Assembly (NCBI GenBank): GCA_020746105.1
Contig: CM036658.1
Coordinates: 30,157,099 to 30,221,098 of the forward strand
DNA: 64,000 nucleotides
Origin: Trogon surrucura
Lineage: Eukaryota; Chordata; Aves; Trogoniformes; Trogonidae
Reading direction: 5' to 3'
Of the stretch, positions 13,686 through 23,782 are shown in pieces. Each line of letters opens with the position of its first letter. Positions within the stretch are counted from its first letter, which is position 1. Below the pieces are notes generated by a model, which did no database searches, was not told where the DNA came from, and saw only the letters and a list, made by a program, of their open reading frames with translations. The position numbers and the translations under genes were made by a program.

Positions 13686-16600
13686 AATTGCATTTGTTTA
13701 AATGTGCATTTCAAGCATCTTCATACCATTCTTCTGGCCAACCAGTTACTCTTTGCATACTGCAATTCAGCTTCAAGAAACTACAGGACTTCCTTCATGG
13801 ATTATCCATTCCTCATCAACGGGCCTCCAATATGTTATGGCCAAACAGTCAGCAGGTCCACAGAAATGTTATCTCACCCAGATTAGCATGCAAGTGTGCT
13901 TTGTCATTGAGCAGAACATCAAGATTAATTTCTGAACCGCAATAAAGCTGCTCAGCTGCAGCTGTATGAACATCAGTCTGCCGTGCTAAGGTACTACTTG
14001 GGAGTGGGATGGGAATGGGGAAACAGGGATAGTGACATTTACATGTCAAACCTACAAGAATGCATGCTGCCCCTTCTTTCTGCGCTGGTAGAATTATCTC
14101 ATATATCCATCAACTCATTTGTTTTGGAAGTGCTTTGAACAACATCCAGTGAAAGCAATTATTTGCGCCCAGAAAGGTGGCACAGCTTACCACGGGCTTT
14201 TAAAAGCACCTTAGGTGGCTCAAAGCTTAATATATAAATTCTGTAGACTGCCAGCCAAGCCAATTCTTTTATGTATAATTTTGCTGTTTAGTATTTATTT
14301 AGACCTGAAGTTCTTTAAACATTCTATCAACTTGTATAACTACTTTCATTTACCATTGATGTTATGATAAATTAATTTACATGCTCAAAAAATGAAGAAA
14401 GACATACTCTATCCTATACTTACAACATATTGTGTCCATGTCATCTTAGAAGTCCCCTTTGTCAACTTTATTTCAAAATTTAGATTTCCCAAATTTGTTT
14501 GTAACTCAGCATTTCCAATTGAGTTTAATTATTGATCATTATTGCAAAGAGATGGTGTATTTGCCTCCTAAGTCACCAGTGTAAAATCTAAAGAGTCCCA
14601 GAGCCAACACGTTACAACTTGTCTCAGCTAACATGGAAGAACAGAACATTAAAAATGTGTGTATTCTGGAATTAAATTTGTTAACCTGGTTTCTAAGGAA
14701 ATTAACTTTGTCAGCAAACTGTTTGCCTGTCAGTATCCCTCCACAGGAACCTTCAGTCTTACTAAACAGAAACAAAGTTTGACAAATAAGCACAGGCCAG
14801 AGGTTCTACACATTCTGTGAAAACTGGTAGCCAAGTAGAAGACAAAGACTAAAATTAGCATGCCTGGCATGGAAGAAATACACAAATAGAATTCAAATCT
14901 TTTCCATTTTAGCTGCCAAGTAGTACACGCATACTCTTTTGCCAACATGTCTGGCTCTGAACCACCCACGGAACATCAGTCACATCTGATCAGGCAAACA
15001 GGTGGGAAACACAGGCCATAACTACAGTTACTGACTAGTGCTCAAAGAAAATAATTCCAAGGATAATACACTAAAAAAAACCTGGATATACAGAGGAATA
15101 ACTGAGGGTACTGGTATGAAGTTTTAAGGAATACCAGACTCAAAGCTGTAAGATGCCAGGCATCAATGGTTCTGGAACCTGAACACAGAACATGTTTTAT
15201 TCTTACCACATTTTTTGGACTGATGTTTTTAATCTCGTGATTGAAGCTTGAAGGGAAATTAGAACACTGACAGCTTGCTGAACTGGACAGAAGAGGAGGT
15301 TCTTCTGTGCAAGCTATTTCACGTAAAAAGAGACGTTTTTATAGTTACATTCAATTACATCCAGTTTACATGAGTCTCACATGTTAAGAAGCCACAGAAA
15401 GAACAGGATCCCTGCGTAACGTTATAGCAGTACAATATTTGCGAAATATTCATATCTTATTATTACCAGAAAATGCATTACTTCAAGAATCTGTCATTCA
15501 ATACAACCACTCATTTTGTACTAAGACTCACCCACTTCAAAATTCCTATTTCAATGTCACTATACAGTTGTTACTATGCAGGCATACAGGAATCACAAAG
15601 GGAAAATAGTTTCAACTTCATTAAACAAACTTGGACAGCAATTGAGCAGTGATCAATTTCATTAAACAAATAAAACTCAGCATCAACTGAGGAATGATCA
15701 AGTTGATTAAATGGCTATTAAATAACATTGATTTCTCTATAAATCTGAAAGATAAAAAATGAACTAAATATAACAATTTTTAGATTACTGTAAAGTATAT
15801 GTATAACATATTTTGTTATATGTATATGTTATATGTATAATTTTGGTGAAAACAGAAACGTAATTAATCTTACTATGATAAGAAAAATAAACTTTTTGGT
15901 TTAAAATCTGAACTACTTTTCTTCAAACCCCTCCTCAAGTAAAGTTTGTCCCTGTCCATATATGTAAGAAGAGAACTAATTACTAAGAAACCAAAAGGCA
16001 GGAAAGTTCTTCAGGTAAGTGAAAGCTGCCATCAAAAAAGGGGAATGCCTCAATTACCAACTTCTGCTGCTAAGGTGAAACTCAGTATTTAGCTCAAATA
16101 ATTTTTTTATAGAAGCGAAACAGACCTCAAGTTAAATCTTGCAACAGTTATAGCTAATTTCTATCATATGAGTAAGTATCACCAGTACTGAGGCATTTTG
16201 GAGGAAAAAGGATGTCTCCTTGTGCTACATTGTCCTCACAACCCGCAGGAATTTCCATGTGCAAGTATACTATAATGACAAAATTTTCTCCTATCTCTAA
16301 TCTGTAACTCTTAAGAGCATCTACTTTCTTGTCTGATGATCAAATAAGACACTTTTAAAGTTCAGACAGATAAAACAATAAATCTATATAACTAGCACAA
16401 TACATCACAACAAAACCATCACACAGAATATAACCTGAGAGGTATGTCATGGAATGAGGGACTATAAGGAAAGCAAGGAATGACCTGTAGCCCAATGACA
16501 TGATCAAATAACAGTTACAGGGAGTGAAGTTCAGAGAGTGGGGGAGGGGGTGAAAAAAAAAGAAAAAATCGTAAGCACTCTGCTTCTACACCTGTAGAAA

Positions 16601-18334
16601 AAGAGCTGTGGTGATAAACTCATAGTAAGGATTTAACGTTCACGTTTTCAAAGGAAGAAATCCTCTACTAAAAACAAAAGAGAGAGAAAAAGAAAACAAG
16701 AACAGAAAAGATTTGTATGTAGCTTTTACACTTTTGAAGTATTTAGTACCTCTGCACATGTTCTTACAAAAACCCTGTCTTTTAAAAAAAATGCTAACAA
16801 AAGCATATTTCAGATGTCTACTAATGGATTATGAAGTCTAGCATAAGGCTTTTCAAGTGCCTTATGCTGTTTCTAGCACAGGGCCACCCAGCATGCAAAT
16901 AAATTATATGTAACACAACACACTCAGTGAGTGCAACCCCTGTTCAGATCTAGGGTACTCATGTGACTGGCGAAAGCCATGGATGGCCTCAGAGACACAC
17001 TAGTAAAAGGAAAATCTAGACGCGCATTGCAGATTTTTCTAATTTACTCAAAAGGATGAATATCCGGCCTGGGTCAAAGTCTACTAAAATCACCAGAGGA
17101 TGAGGCGAGCTCCCGTTGATTTTAAACATGCTTCGGTAGTCTGAACATGCCGGACTCTGAACCAGTATACTACTTCACACACAGAAAATGCTCTCCTATT
17201 AGGAGATTTCTGCTACCAAGTCTCTTCGTGGGAACTCCTTCTCTCACATAACAGTTAGAGATAACCCAGAAACATCTTAAAAAGCAAAGTATTTCACTTC
17301 TCAGTCTTTCTAGTGGGAATGAAGAATTACCTTGCTTTACCAGTTAGAGTTCTTTATTCCCTGAGAACACCTAAAAAACCCCCCAATTTCACAATGAGAA
17401 TTTTTCGTAAATGCAAACACATGGGAAAGTTAGTGTTTGGGGGAGAAAAGAAGTAAAAAACCAATAATCTGCTTTCTTCCTGGAAGTTTCTTTACAACAT
17501 AAAAAGAAACTGAGGAAAAGCATGAGTAAGAAAAACAGAAGGAATAAAGAGCTTAAAATATCCCTGTCAGATGTCTGACAGACACAATTCTTTTGTTTAA
17601 AAACTACACCTTCTAACAATTAGTTCAAGCAGTTGTCAAGACATCAGATCTGCAAGAGGTCGTGTAACTACCCAAGAACTAGTTACTAACAACTTAGAGC
17701 AGTGCTCTTTGTTGTAACAGAACAAAACCTCCCACATTACCCACTTATTTCAGGTACGAGTGTTTTCACTGTCCAGCTGTTTGAAACCTCTTTCACACTA
17801 CATGCTGGTTCTGCTGGGGGATTCCCTTTGTCTGAATCTTGCTACTTTCTTCAGTTTTTTTATACCAAACACACATTTCCCCTCCTTCTGAGCTCTCTTC
17901 ATTCATCATCCTACTTCCTTTTGTCCAACACACCTCATTACCGACCTATCATTTTTGATTGTTGCAATATTTAAAGAATTACCAGCTAACACTCTCTTCC
18001 CTTCTATTACTGTCATTATTTCTGACTGTTGCATGAGCAAGCAATCACCTTAACTGCCCTTTTGTTTTACATCATCTGGGATTCCTGTTTTATCATGCAA
18101 TTAAGTGTAAGTTATGCTCTTCTGCTCCTATGCTAGTCATTTCCTTTGCATCAGTCTCCCAGTGATTTTTGTCTCTGGATGAAATCCCTTATTCATTCCT
18201 TTGAACCAGTTACTACTCAAAACGGTTCTTACCAGCCTCTCACGCAACCCATCTCTATTCACTCATCCCTTCCTACATTAATGTATCTGTACATGACCTC
18301 AGACTTTTTCTAATGCGCTCTCATAAAACAGCAA
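13686..18334. other. Intronic DNA, nothing recognised
   Basis: AT-rich. It includes a TATATG-rich stretch at about 15795-15842 and a purine-rich stretch at about 16530-16570. No coding or mobile-element signature. Confidence 0.6.
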
Positions 18335-18655
18335 GGAGAAATCATACAATCATTTAGGTTGGAAAAATCACGAAGTCCAACTATTAACCTACCATTACCA
18401 AGTCCACCACTGAACTGTGTGCCTAATACTCAATCTAAACCTCCCTTAGTGCAACCTGAAGCTATTTCCTCTTGGCCTGTTGCTTGTGACTTGGGAGAAG
18501 ACACCAACTCCCATCTCTCTATAGCCCCCTTTCAGGTAGCTGTGAGAGTAATAAAGTCTCCCCCAGCCTCCTCTTTATATCCCTTGGCCTCCCCTCACAA
18601 GACTTGCTCTCTAGATGCTTCACCAGCTTCATTGTCCTCAGTATCAAGCTTACTG
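18335..18655 (-). mobile_element. Old CR1 3' fragment, reverse orientation
   Basis: Diverged but colinear with other reverse CR1 copies: AATCATACAATCATTTAGGTTGG, TCCTCTTGGCCTGTTGCTTG, GGGAGAAGACACCAACTCCC, CCTTTCAGGTAGCTGT. Confidence 0.75.
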
Positions 18656-18795
18656 ATCATTTAAATGGAAGTTCCCTAAGAGATGTTACACAAATACTCT
18701 ACTGGACCCAATTTTGACCTGTTTACTCAATATTAAAATTACAGAACAGAAAAGCATGACTCTAAGTCAGGTGACTACAAAACAAAAAATAAGTC

Positions 18796-18859
18796 AGAAT
18801 AAAAACTACAAAAATTATAAATAAACTAGAATAAAAACTACAAAAATCATAAATTATTT
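18796..18859. repeat. 32-bp tandem duplication, AT-rich
   Basis: Two copies starting AGAATAAAAACTACAAAAAT at 18796 and 18828, differing at a few positions. A local duplication in intron 1. Confidence 0.85.
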
Positions 18860-19809
18860 ACATTTTATATAGTTAACTCTGAATACATACACACACGCAC
18901 ACTTTTAATGTGGTATTAAATGCCACAGGAATATGTCATTTGACATATGTCATTGTGGCCCATCTTTGAATGGAAATGGTAAGAGTAATTTTTTCATATA
19001 AAATCAGTACAAGAACTTAAAATCCCTTTCACTGAATTTAGTAGCTGGTGATTTTTGTGCTAAAACCCCTAAATAAAAAGCCTTTTCCCTTAATGGTTCT
19101 TCACTACTGATCTCCACAGCACAAGACAAACTGAAAAGAATTTTATCGTCAAGCCACCTCATTCTATTAAGAAATCATCTAACACTACCCCTTCCCTTTT
19201 ATGCCCATTTCAGCCTTGCTTTCCTCTTCATTTCGCAGCAATCTTCATTCAGGTCCAGCAATGCAAGTGGTTGCAGAAACGTTTGCAATGACAGCAGTAT
19301 GCAATTAAATGCATTTACTGCAACAGAATCAGCTTTTTAAAATTTTATTTTATGCATGCATATACACCCATAAATTATATCTGATAAAAGACTATACTGT
19401 GCACATCAAGTATCTCACAGTTCCTTTAAAATAAAAGTTACAAAGTTTCCCATGACCATGTTTGCATGTTTTTTTCATTATCGTACGCTACCACACCAAG
19501 GAACCACAGATGTTTTGTTTTATGAGAGCATCATACTAGTCTACGTGGCCTACCACACACACTTTATATAAACCACTTGAGCTAAGGAAAAGTTTTCATT
19601 TCTGTCCTGAACTACAGTAGTTTGATAACGGCTGTCTACAATATTACCTGAAGTAAAAAACTGCATGGTTTGCTACGTTTAATTGTTTCAGTAATCTGCT
19701 GAAACAAAATCTGTGTGAATAGCAGATCAGAATTTGCTGTTAATATTAGTACAACTGATGATGTGGCAACTCTAGAAGCTTTAGAAACAGCTGCTGGAAC
19801 AGCTCCTAG

Positions 19810-19833
19810 GGAAAAAAAAAAAAAAAAAAAAAA
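19810..19833. repeat. Poly(A) run
   Basis: About 24 uninterrupted A residues in intron 1, followed by GCCACAATTCC. No retroposed gene was recognised beside it. Confidence 0.9.
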
Positions 19834-21204
19834 AGCCACAATTCCTCAGAATTCTATCTCACAGAATATAAGTTTGGAAACTTCATAAGCTTTCAAAAGA
19901 CCTTTTCCTTAGGACATTTACGTGGTCTGTAAAAGAATGTCAGCAATTTAACACTTGAACTGTTTTAAGCAGAATTCAAGCCCAGGCAAGCACAACTTCT
20001 CCTTCAAGAAACTGTTGTGCTTAGATTTATTAGTAACACAAGTAATGCAAGAATTTTTACATGCATTTCCATAGAACTAAAATGACTGCTGCCAAGCATT
20101 CCAGAGTTTAAAGTGAAAGTCCTGCTTGCCTTTTTACTGTGCATAGGCTTGTAACTTATGCAAAAAAAAAAAGTTGTAATTTGCCAATATAGTGAGAAAT
20201 AAACTGACAGAAAAGATGAGCTATTTGTTTTTTAATTTTGCATAGGAATTTATTTTTTCTCAGCTCTCATAACTTTTTTATATGTCTTTCCAAGACTTCG
20301 GGCTGATTTAAATGACATATAAGAAAATATATGGCCAGCTTCAAGAAAGTATAAGGTCATGTCCAAGCCAATGTTACACAGATGTTGGCAATGCCACAAC
20401 TTCAGCTTTGACCACAGAGCATCCTAAGCAACTGTACTTTTTCAAAAGTATCTAAGTGCTAACTGCTTCACCTTAAGAATAATCTGAAGCAGTCACAGAT
20501 GAACCTAAAGCTGACTTAAGTTGGTCAAGAGACAGAGTCTCTTTAGTATAGCTTAACCATACTGGCAGGTAGCTCAGAACAGAGATAGACCTGGTGTTCA
20601 CCTTCTAAGGAACAGTCTAGATGCTGGGCACTTACTGGAACTGAAAAGCCTTAAACTACAGACCTTGTTCAGTGCTTCTACTTCAAGACAGTGGTTTGGC
20701 CAGCAAGCCGGATAGGTTCATAAGCCAGAGACAAAACAGTAAAAGGGAACTCATCTGTAGACCAGAAAGAATAATTTCCTCAGGGGTAAAGAGTTCCGAA
20801 TTCCACTATTTCCTTTGAGGGGGCTCATATATTTTATGCTAATTGTTGGACAAGCAGCCTTTGGAGCACTGTCAAGGAGTTTTCTTATGGAAATACTCCC
20901 ACTGGTGAAATAAATGACCAGGCTCCTCTCACCCTACAAAATCTCCCTTCTTTGCCGGACAGTAGCCCAGCAGTAGTACTCTACAGTCTTTGTGATTAGT
21001 GCACTCTGCTGGTCATTGAGATGACAGGATTCATCACAGACTGAGGGAATCTATACACCAGTATTCTCAACTACTGGCAAGTCTTCCAACAACTAAGCCA
21101 TTAAACAAAAAAATGCAGCATTTTCCCCATCAGAGGCATGCCCTGAAATAAGACATGATATTTTGAATGATAAGCAGTTAAGATATCTCACAGCTCAGTC
21201 CAAC

Positions 21205-21209
21205 ACTGG
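21205..21209. repeat. 5' target site duplication ACTGG
   Basis: ACTGG directly precedes the TG that starts the 5' LTR and is repeated directly after the 3' LTR at 27764-27768. Five-base duplications are normal for retroviral integrases of this class. Confidence 0.93.
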
Positions 21210-21286
21210 TGTACTGGGTTCAGCTAGGATAGGGTTAATTCTCAGTGAAAGAGCTATCTGGGCATAGGGGGTCGCCATGCTCGGGG

Positions 21287-21294
21287 TATATATA
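21287..21294 (+). promoter_or_regulatory. 5' LTR TATA box
   Basis: TATATATA lies 78 bp into the LTR, followed about 30 bp downstream by GC-rich sequence that should contain the transcription start (R region). Confidence 0.7.
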
Positions 21295-21439
21295 TACGGA
21301 GCGGTCGGGGTGGGGACGCGCGCTCTTTCCCGGTTTCCGGTCCGGTCGGTCGGTGAGCTCCGCGTTACACGTTACTCGCGTTATATCTGGTTAAACGTTA
21401 CTGTTATTTCACTGTTATTGTTACCATTTTATGTTCACC

Positions 21440-21445
21440 ATTAAA
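21440..21445 (+). terminator. 5' LTR polyadenylation signal ATTAAA
   Basis: This is the common ATTAAA variant in the LTR, with TG/T-rich sequence (CTGTTTTTATC, GCCTTTGCCTG) downstream. The same signal occurs in the 3' LTR at 27620-27625. Confidence 0.6.
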
Positions 21446-21587
21446 CTGTTTTTATCTCAACCCCTGGAGGCCTTTGCCTGAGCCCCTTTCGGGCTCTTCC
21501 CCTCACTCTCGGTAGGGGGGGAGGGAGCGACCGCGTGGTTCCTTTGTTTCCTTCCCGCCGGTAACTCGGCTCGAACCACAACAACTT

Positions 21588-21605
21588 TGGCGCCCAACGT
21601 GGGGC
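21588..21605 (+). other. Primer binding site, tRNA-Lys1,2 type
   Basis: TGGCGCCCAACGTGGGGC starts four bases after the 5' LTR. It is the 18-nt complement of the 3' end of tRNA-Lys1,2, the primer used by several retroviruses including spumaviruses. All 18 positions fit. Confidence 0.93.
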
Positions 21606-21702
21606 AAGGGGTTTGAGATAACAACAGATTTGACAGAAGAGTGTTAAAAAGATAACTTTGTTAGATTGATTCTGCACATTAGTCAAGTAGTTGGTGGTCA
21701 TA
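21606..21702 (+). other. Proviral leader between PBS and gag
   Basis: About 97 bp of AT-rich leader. The gag frame is open back to a TTG at 21691, but the first ATG is at 21703. Packaging or dimerisation structure may lie here; none was recognised by eye. Confidence 0.5.
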
Positions 21703-23748
21703 ATGTTGTTGTATTTACTTACGCTGTGGCATTGGCTGAATCCTTATGTATCCTATATATTTGCTGCGATATTATTTATCAACTGTGGAAAAGGGATCAA
21801 AAGTATGATTCTTTTGTACGGGGTGCTGACAGCTTATAATATGATTGTATCACTGGCCATGAGGGTAAGCTGGTATTTGTATGAGGCGCTACTGTCATTC
21901 CCATGCCTTGGGCGCCTCCTCTCTGAATTCGTTAGTAACGGCACCAAATCTATTGGGGAAGCGGAGGAGAGTGTTCTTTCCCGTTTGTCCTTCAAGCTGA
22001 TCACAACCGTTTTTGAAAACTTTGAATATTCTTGGAATACCCAATCCAGCATGGTTCTCGTCCTGTGTCTCCTGGTTTTCGTCCTGTGTCTTCTGAATGT
22101 GTGCCACATCTTGCTCGGGGTCACACCAAAATTTTCTAAGGATATCACCCAGAGACCTGTCCTGAAGCCAGATAACTATGAGTGGCAAGGTGTGTGGGAG
22201 AATATGGGCAAGCTCCTAGGACAATGGTCATCTCCAGTGTTTTGGAATTTCAGCCCTGAACATATACAGAATCCTAGGAAACTAGCAGAGTATTTGGAGA
22301 AGGTATGCTGTCAGCCTGGCCACTCCAAAGAAGCCCAAATCACTGCTGTGTGCTGGGGCCTGGCCCATGCCTACCGAGCCATTTTCAATGTCACCCATTA
22401 TTCCCAAGGAAAAGAGGAGACCTCTGGACCTGAAGACAAACCAGTAGATGATGTGACTGTTCCAGTCTCTGCAACAAACGCTGCGGTTGCTCCAACCCCT
22501 GTGACAAGCGCTGCGGCTGCTCCAACCCCTGTGACAAGCGCTGCGGCTGCTCCGACCCCTGTGACAGGCGCTGCGGCCGCTCCGACCCCTGTGACAGGTG
22601 CTGCGGCCGCTCCGACCCCTGTGACAGGCGCTGCGGCTGAACCAGAAAATGAGCCTGTGCCAGTATCGGTTGCTCCAGTACAGAAGAAGAAGTACACGAA
22701 GAAATCGGTTCGCTTGGTGAGGGATGAAAATGAAGCAGGGCCATCACGAGAACAAGAAGAGGAGGTAGAACCAGAGATAATCACCCGGTCTCTATCTCTC
22801 AGTGAGCTGCGAGACATGCGAAAGGACTTTGGTCGCCATCAAGGTGAGCACATTATTACCTGGCTGCTCCGATGCTGGGACAGTGGAGCCGGCAGCCTGG
22901 AACTGGAGGGTAAAGAAGCCAAACAGCTGGGATCCCTCTCTAGGGAAGGGGGCATTGACAAAGTGCTTGGGAGGCAGACACAAACCCTCAGCCTCTGGAA
23001 GCACCTTCTGTCAGGCATGAGGGAAAGTTACCTCGTCAAGGAAGATATTGCATGCCACCCGGGTAAATGGACCTCAATGGAGAGAGGTATCCAGTACCTG
23101 AGGGAACTGGCTGTGCTGGAGGTGATTTACAACAATCCAGATGACGAGCAGTCACCCACTGATCCAGATGAAGTCCGATGCACACAAGGTATGTGGCGGA
23201 AGTTCCTACGGAGTGCACCGCAAACATACTCAAACTCGTTGGCACTGATATCCTGGAGAGAAGGTGAGGGACAAACTGTGGATGAACTGGCTCGCCGGCT
23301 CCGGCATTATGAAGGAAGTGTGTCTTCATCCCTACAGGCATGTGTCTCCGCCGTGGAAGAACTGTCCCGGGAGGTCCAGCAGCTCAAAGTGGATATGTCC
23401 TGCCCTCCACCCGCATGGGCACGTGTCTCAGCTGTTAGCACTAAGTACTCCTCCAATCAAGAGAGAGAACAGGGAAAACAAACACGCCGGAATACTCTCT
23501 GGTTTTACCTACGTGACCATGGAGAGAACATGAGCAAGTGGGATGGAGAACCAACTTCAGTCCTAGATGAACGCGTACGCGAGTTGCGAAAGGAAGCGGC
23601 AAAGAAGAAGGATCATCGTAAGAAAAGTATTGCCCCAGTTTCCAGTGGAAAGTCCTCCAAACGAAACAGGAAAACAGATTTTGACTCTGATGCTTTTGAA
23701 GGAACCTCTAAGTCATACTCACAAGTGAGTGACTCTGATCGAGAATAG
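21703..23748 (+). CDS. gag: Gag-like polyprotein with N-terminal membrane segments
   Basis: This 681-codon ORF starts at the first ATG (21703) and ends in amber TAG (23746-23748). Visible layout: three hydrophobic segments at about residues 2-27, 35-53 and 117-140, unusual for a Gag; a decapeptide repeat rich in Ala/Pro/Thr/Val at about 257-313, encoded by a 30-bp DNA repeat; an acidic linker; a capsid-like helical region at about 360-560 containing RDMRKDFGRHQGEHIITWLL, similar in character to ERV-L Gag; and a lysine/arginine-rich tail at about 590-681 with no CCHC zinc knuckle. Pol follows in the same frame after the stop. Gag would assemble the particle; the hydrophobic N-terminus suggests insertion into a cell membrane instead of myristoyl-type targeting (inference). 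It is intact throughout. It could also be viewed as a fused accessory membrane domain plus Gag. Confidence 0.85.
   Translation: MLLYLLTLWHWLNPYVSYIFAAILFINCGKGIKSMILLYGVLTAYNMIVSLAMRVSWYLYEALLSFPCLGRLLSEFVSNGTKSIGEAEESVLSRLSFKLITTVFENFEYSWNTQSSMVLVLCLLVFVLCLLNVCHILLGVTPKFSKDITQRPVLKPDNYEWQGVWENMGKLLGQWSSPVFWNFSPEHIQNPRKLAEYLEKVCCQPGHSKEAQITAVCWGLAHAYRAIFNVTHYSQGKEETSGPEDKPVDDVTVPVSATNAAVAPTPVTSAAAAPTPVTSAAAAPTPVTGAAAAPTPVTGAAAAPTPVTGAAAEPENEPVPVSVAPVQKKKYTKKSVRLVRDENEAGPSREQEEEVEPEIITRSLSLSELRDMRKDFGRHQGEHIITWLLRCWDSGAGSLELEGKEAKQLGSLSREGGIDKVLGRQTQTLSLWKHLLSGMRESYLVKEDIACHPGKWTSMERGIQYLRELAVLEVIYNNPDDEQSPTDPDEVRCTQGMWRKFLRSAPQTYSNSLALISWREGEGQTVDELARRLRHYEGSVSSSLQACVSAVEELSREVQQLKVDMSCPPPAWARVSAVSTKYSSNQEREQGKQTRRNTLWFYLRDHGENMSKWDGEPTSVLDERVRELRKEAAKKKDHRKKSIAPVSSGKSSKRNRKTDFDSDAFEGTSKSYSQVSDSDRE
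22471..22640 (+). repeat. 30-bp tandem repeat within gag
   Basis: Five full 30-bp units begin at 22471, 22501, 22531, 22561 and 22591, with a partial sixth from 22621. Each carries CTGCGGCTGCTCC or a close variant plus ACCCCTGTGACA. Units differ by only a few bases, and the array encodes ten-residue units of the TSAAAAPTPV type. Because the unit is a multiple of three, copy-number change keeps the frame. The minus-strand ORFs over this array are by-products of the repeat. Confidence 0.93.
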
Positions 23749-23782
23749 AGGTGCCCTGCCTCCAGCCAGGTGGAGGAGAGGG
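23746..23782 (+). promoter_or_regulatory. Putative amber readthrough element (TAG plus stem-loop)
   Basis: The gag frame ends at TAG 23746-23748, and the downstream pol ORF continues in exactly the same frame. Five bases later a stem-loop can form: CCCT (23754-23757) with AGGG (23779-23782), a small internal loop, then CCTCCA (23759-23764) with TGGAGG (23771-23776) around a six-base loop. Ten pairs, mostly GC. In gammaretroviruses a structured element just after an in-frame gag UAG directs readthrough into pol; the same role is inferred here. No competing slippery heptamer is needed, since the frames already agree. Confidence 0.65.

Larger units (their letters stand above)
18660..21204. other. 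Intronic DNA left of the provirus
   Basis: It holds the 32-bp tandem duplication and the poly(A) run listed separately. Otherwise unremarkable AT-rich sequence up to the ERV target site. Confidence 0.6.
21210..21583 (+). repeat. 5' LTR (374 bp)
   Basis: It begins TGTACTGGGTTCAGC and ends CGAACCACAACA, i.e. the canonical TG...CA. It contains a TATA box, an ATTAAA polyadenylation signal and a CpG-rich R region whose CpGs are largely undecayed. Relative to the 3' LTR it lacks 26 bp just upstream of the TATA box (junction at 21275/21276); otherwise it differs by one C/T, one G in a G-run and one extra G near the end. Confidence 0.95.

Noticed and set aside
15795-15842. TATATG-rich stretch as a cruciform or regulatory site
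   Set aside because: The arms do not pair cleanly; it looks like simple AT-rich sequence.
22391-22817. Minus-strand ORFs of 118 and 139 codons across gag
   Set aside because: They arise from the frame-preserving 30-bp repeat read on the other strand; no independent motif or start context.
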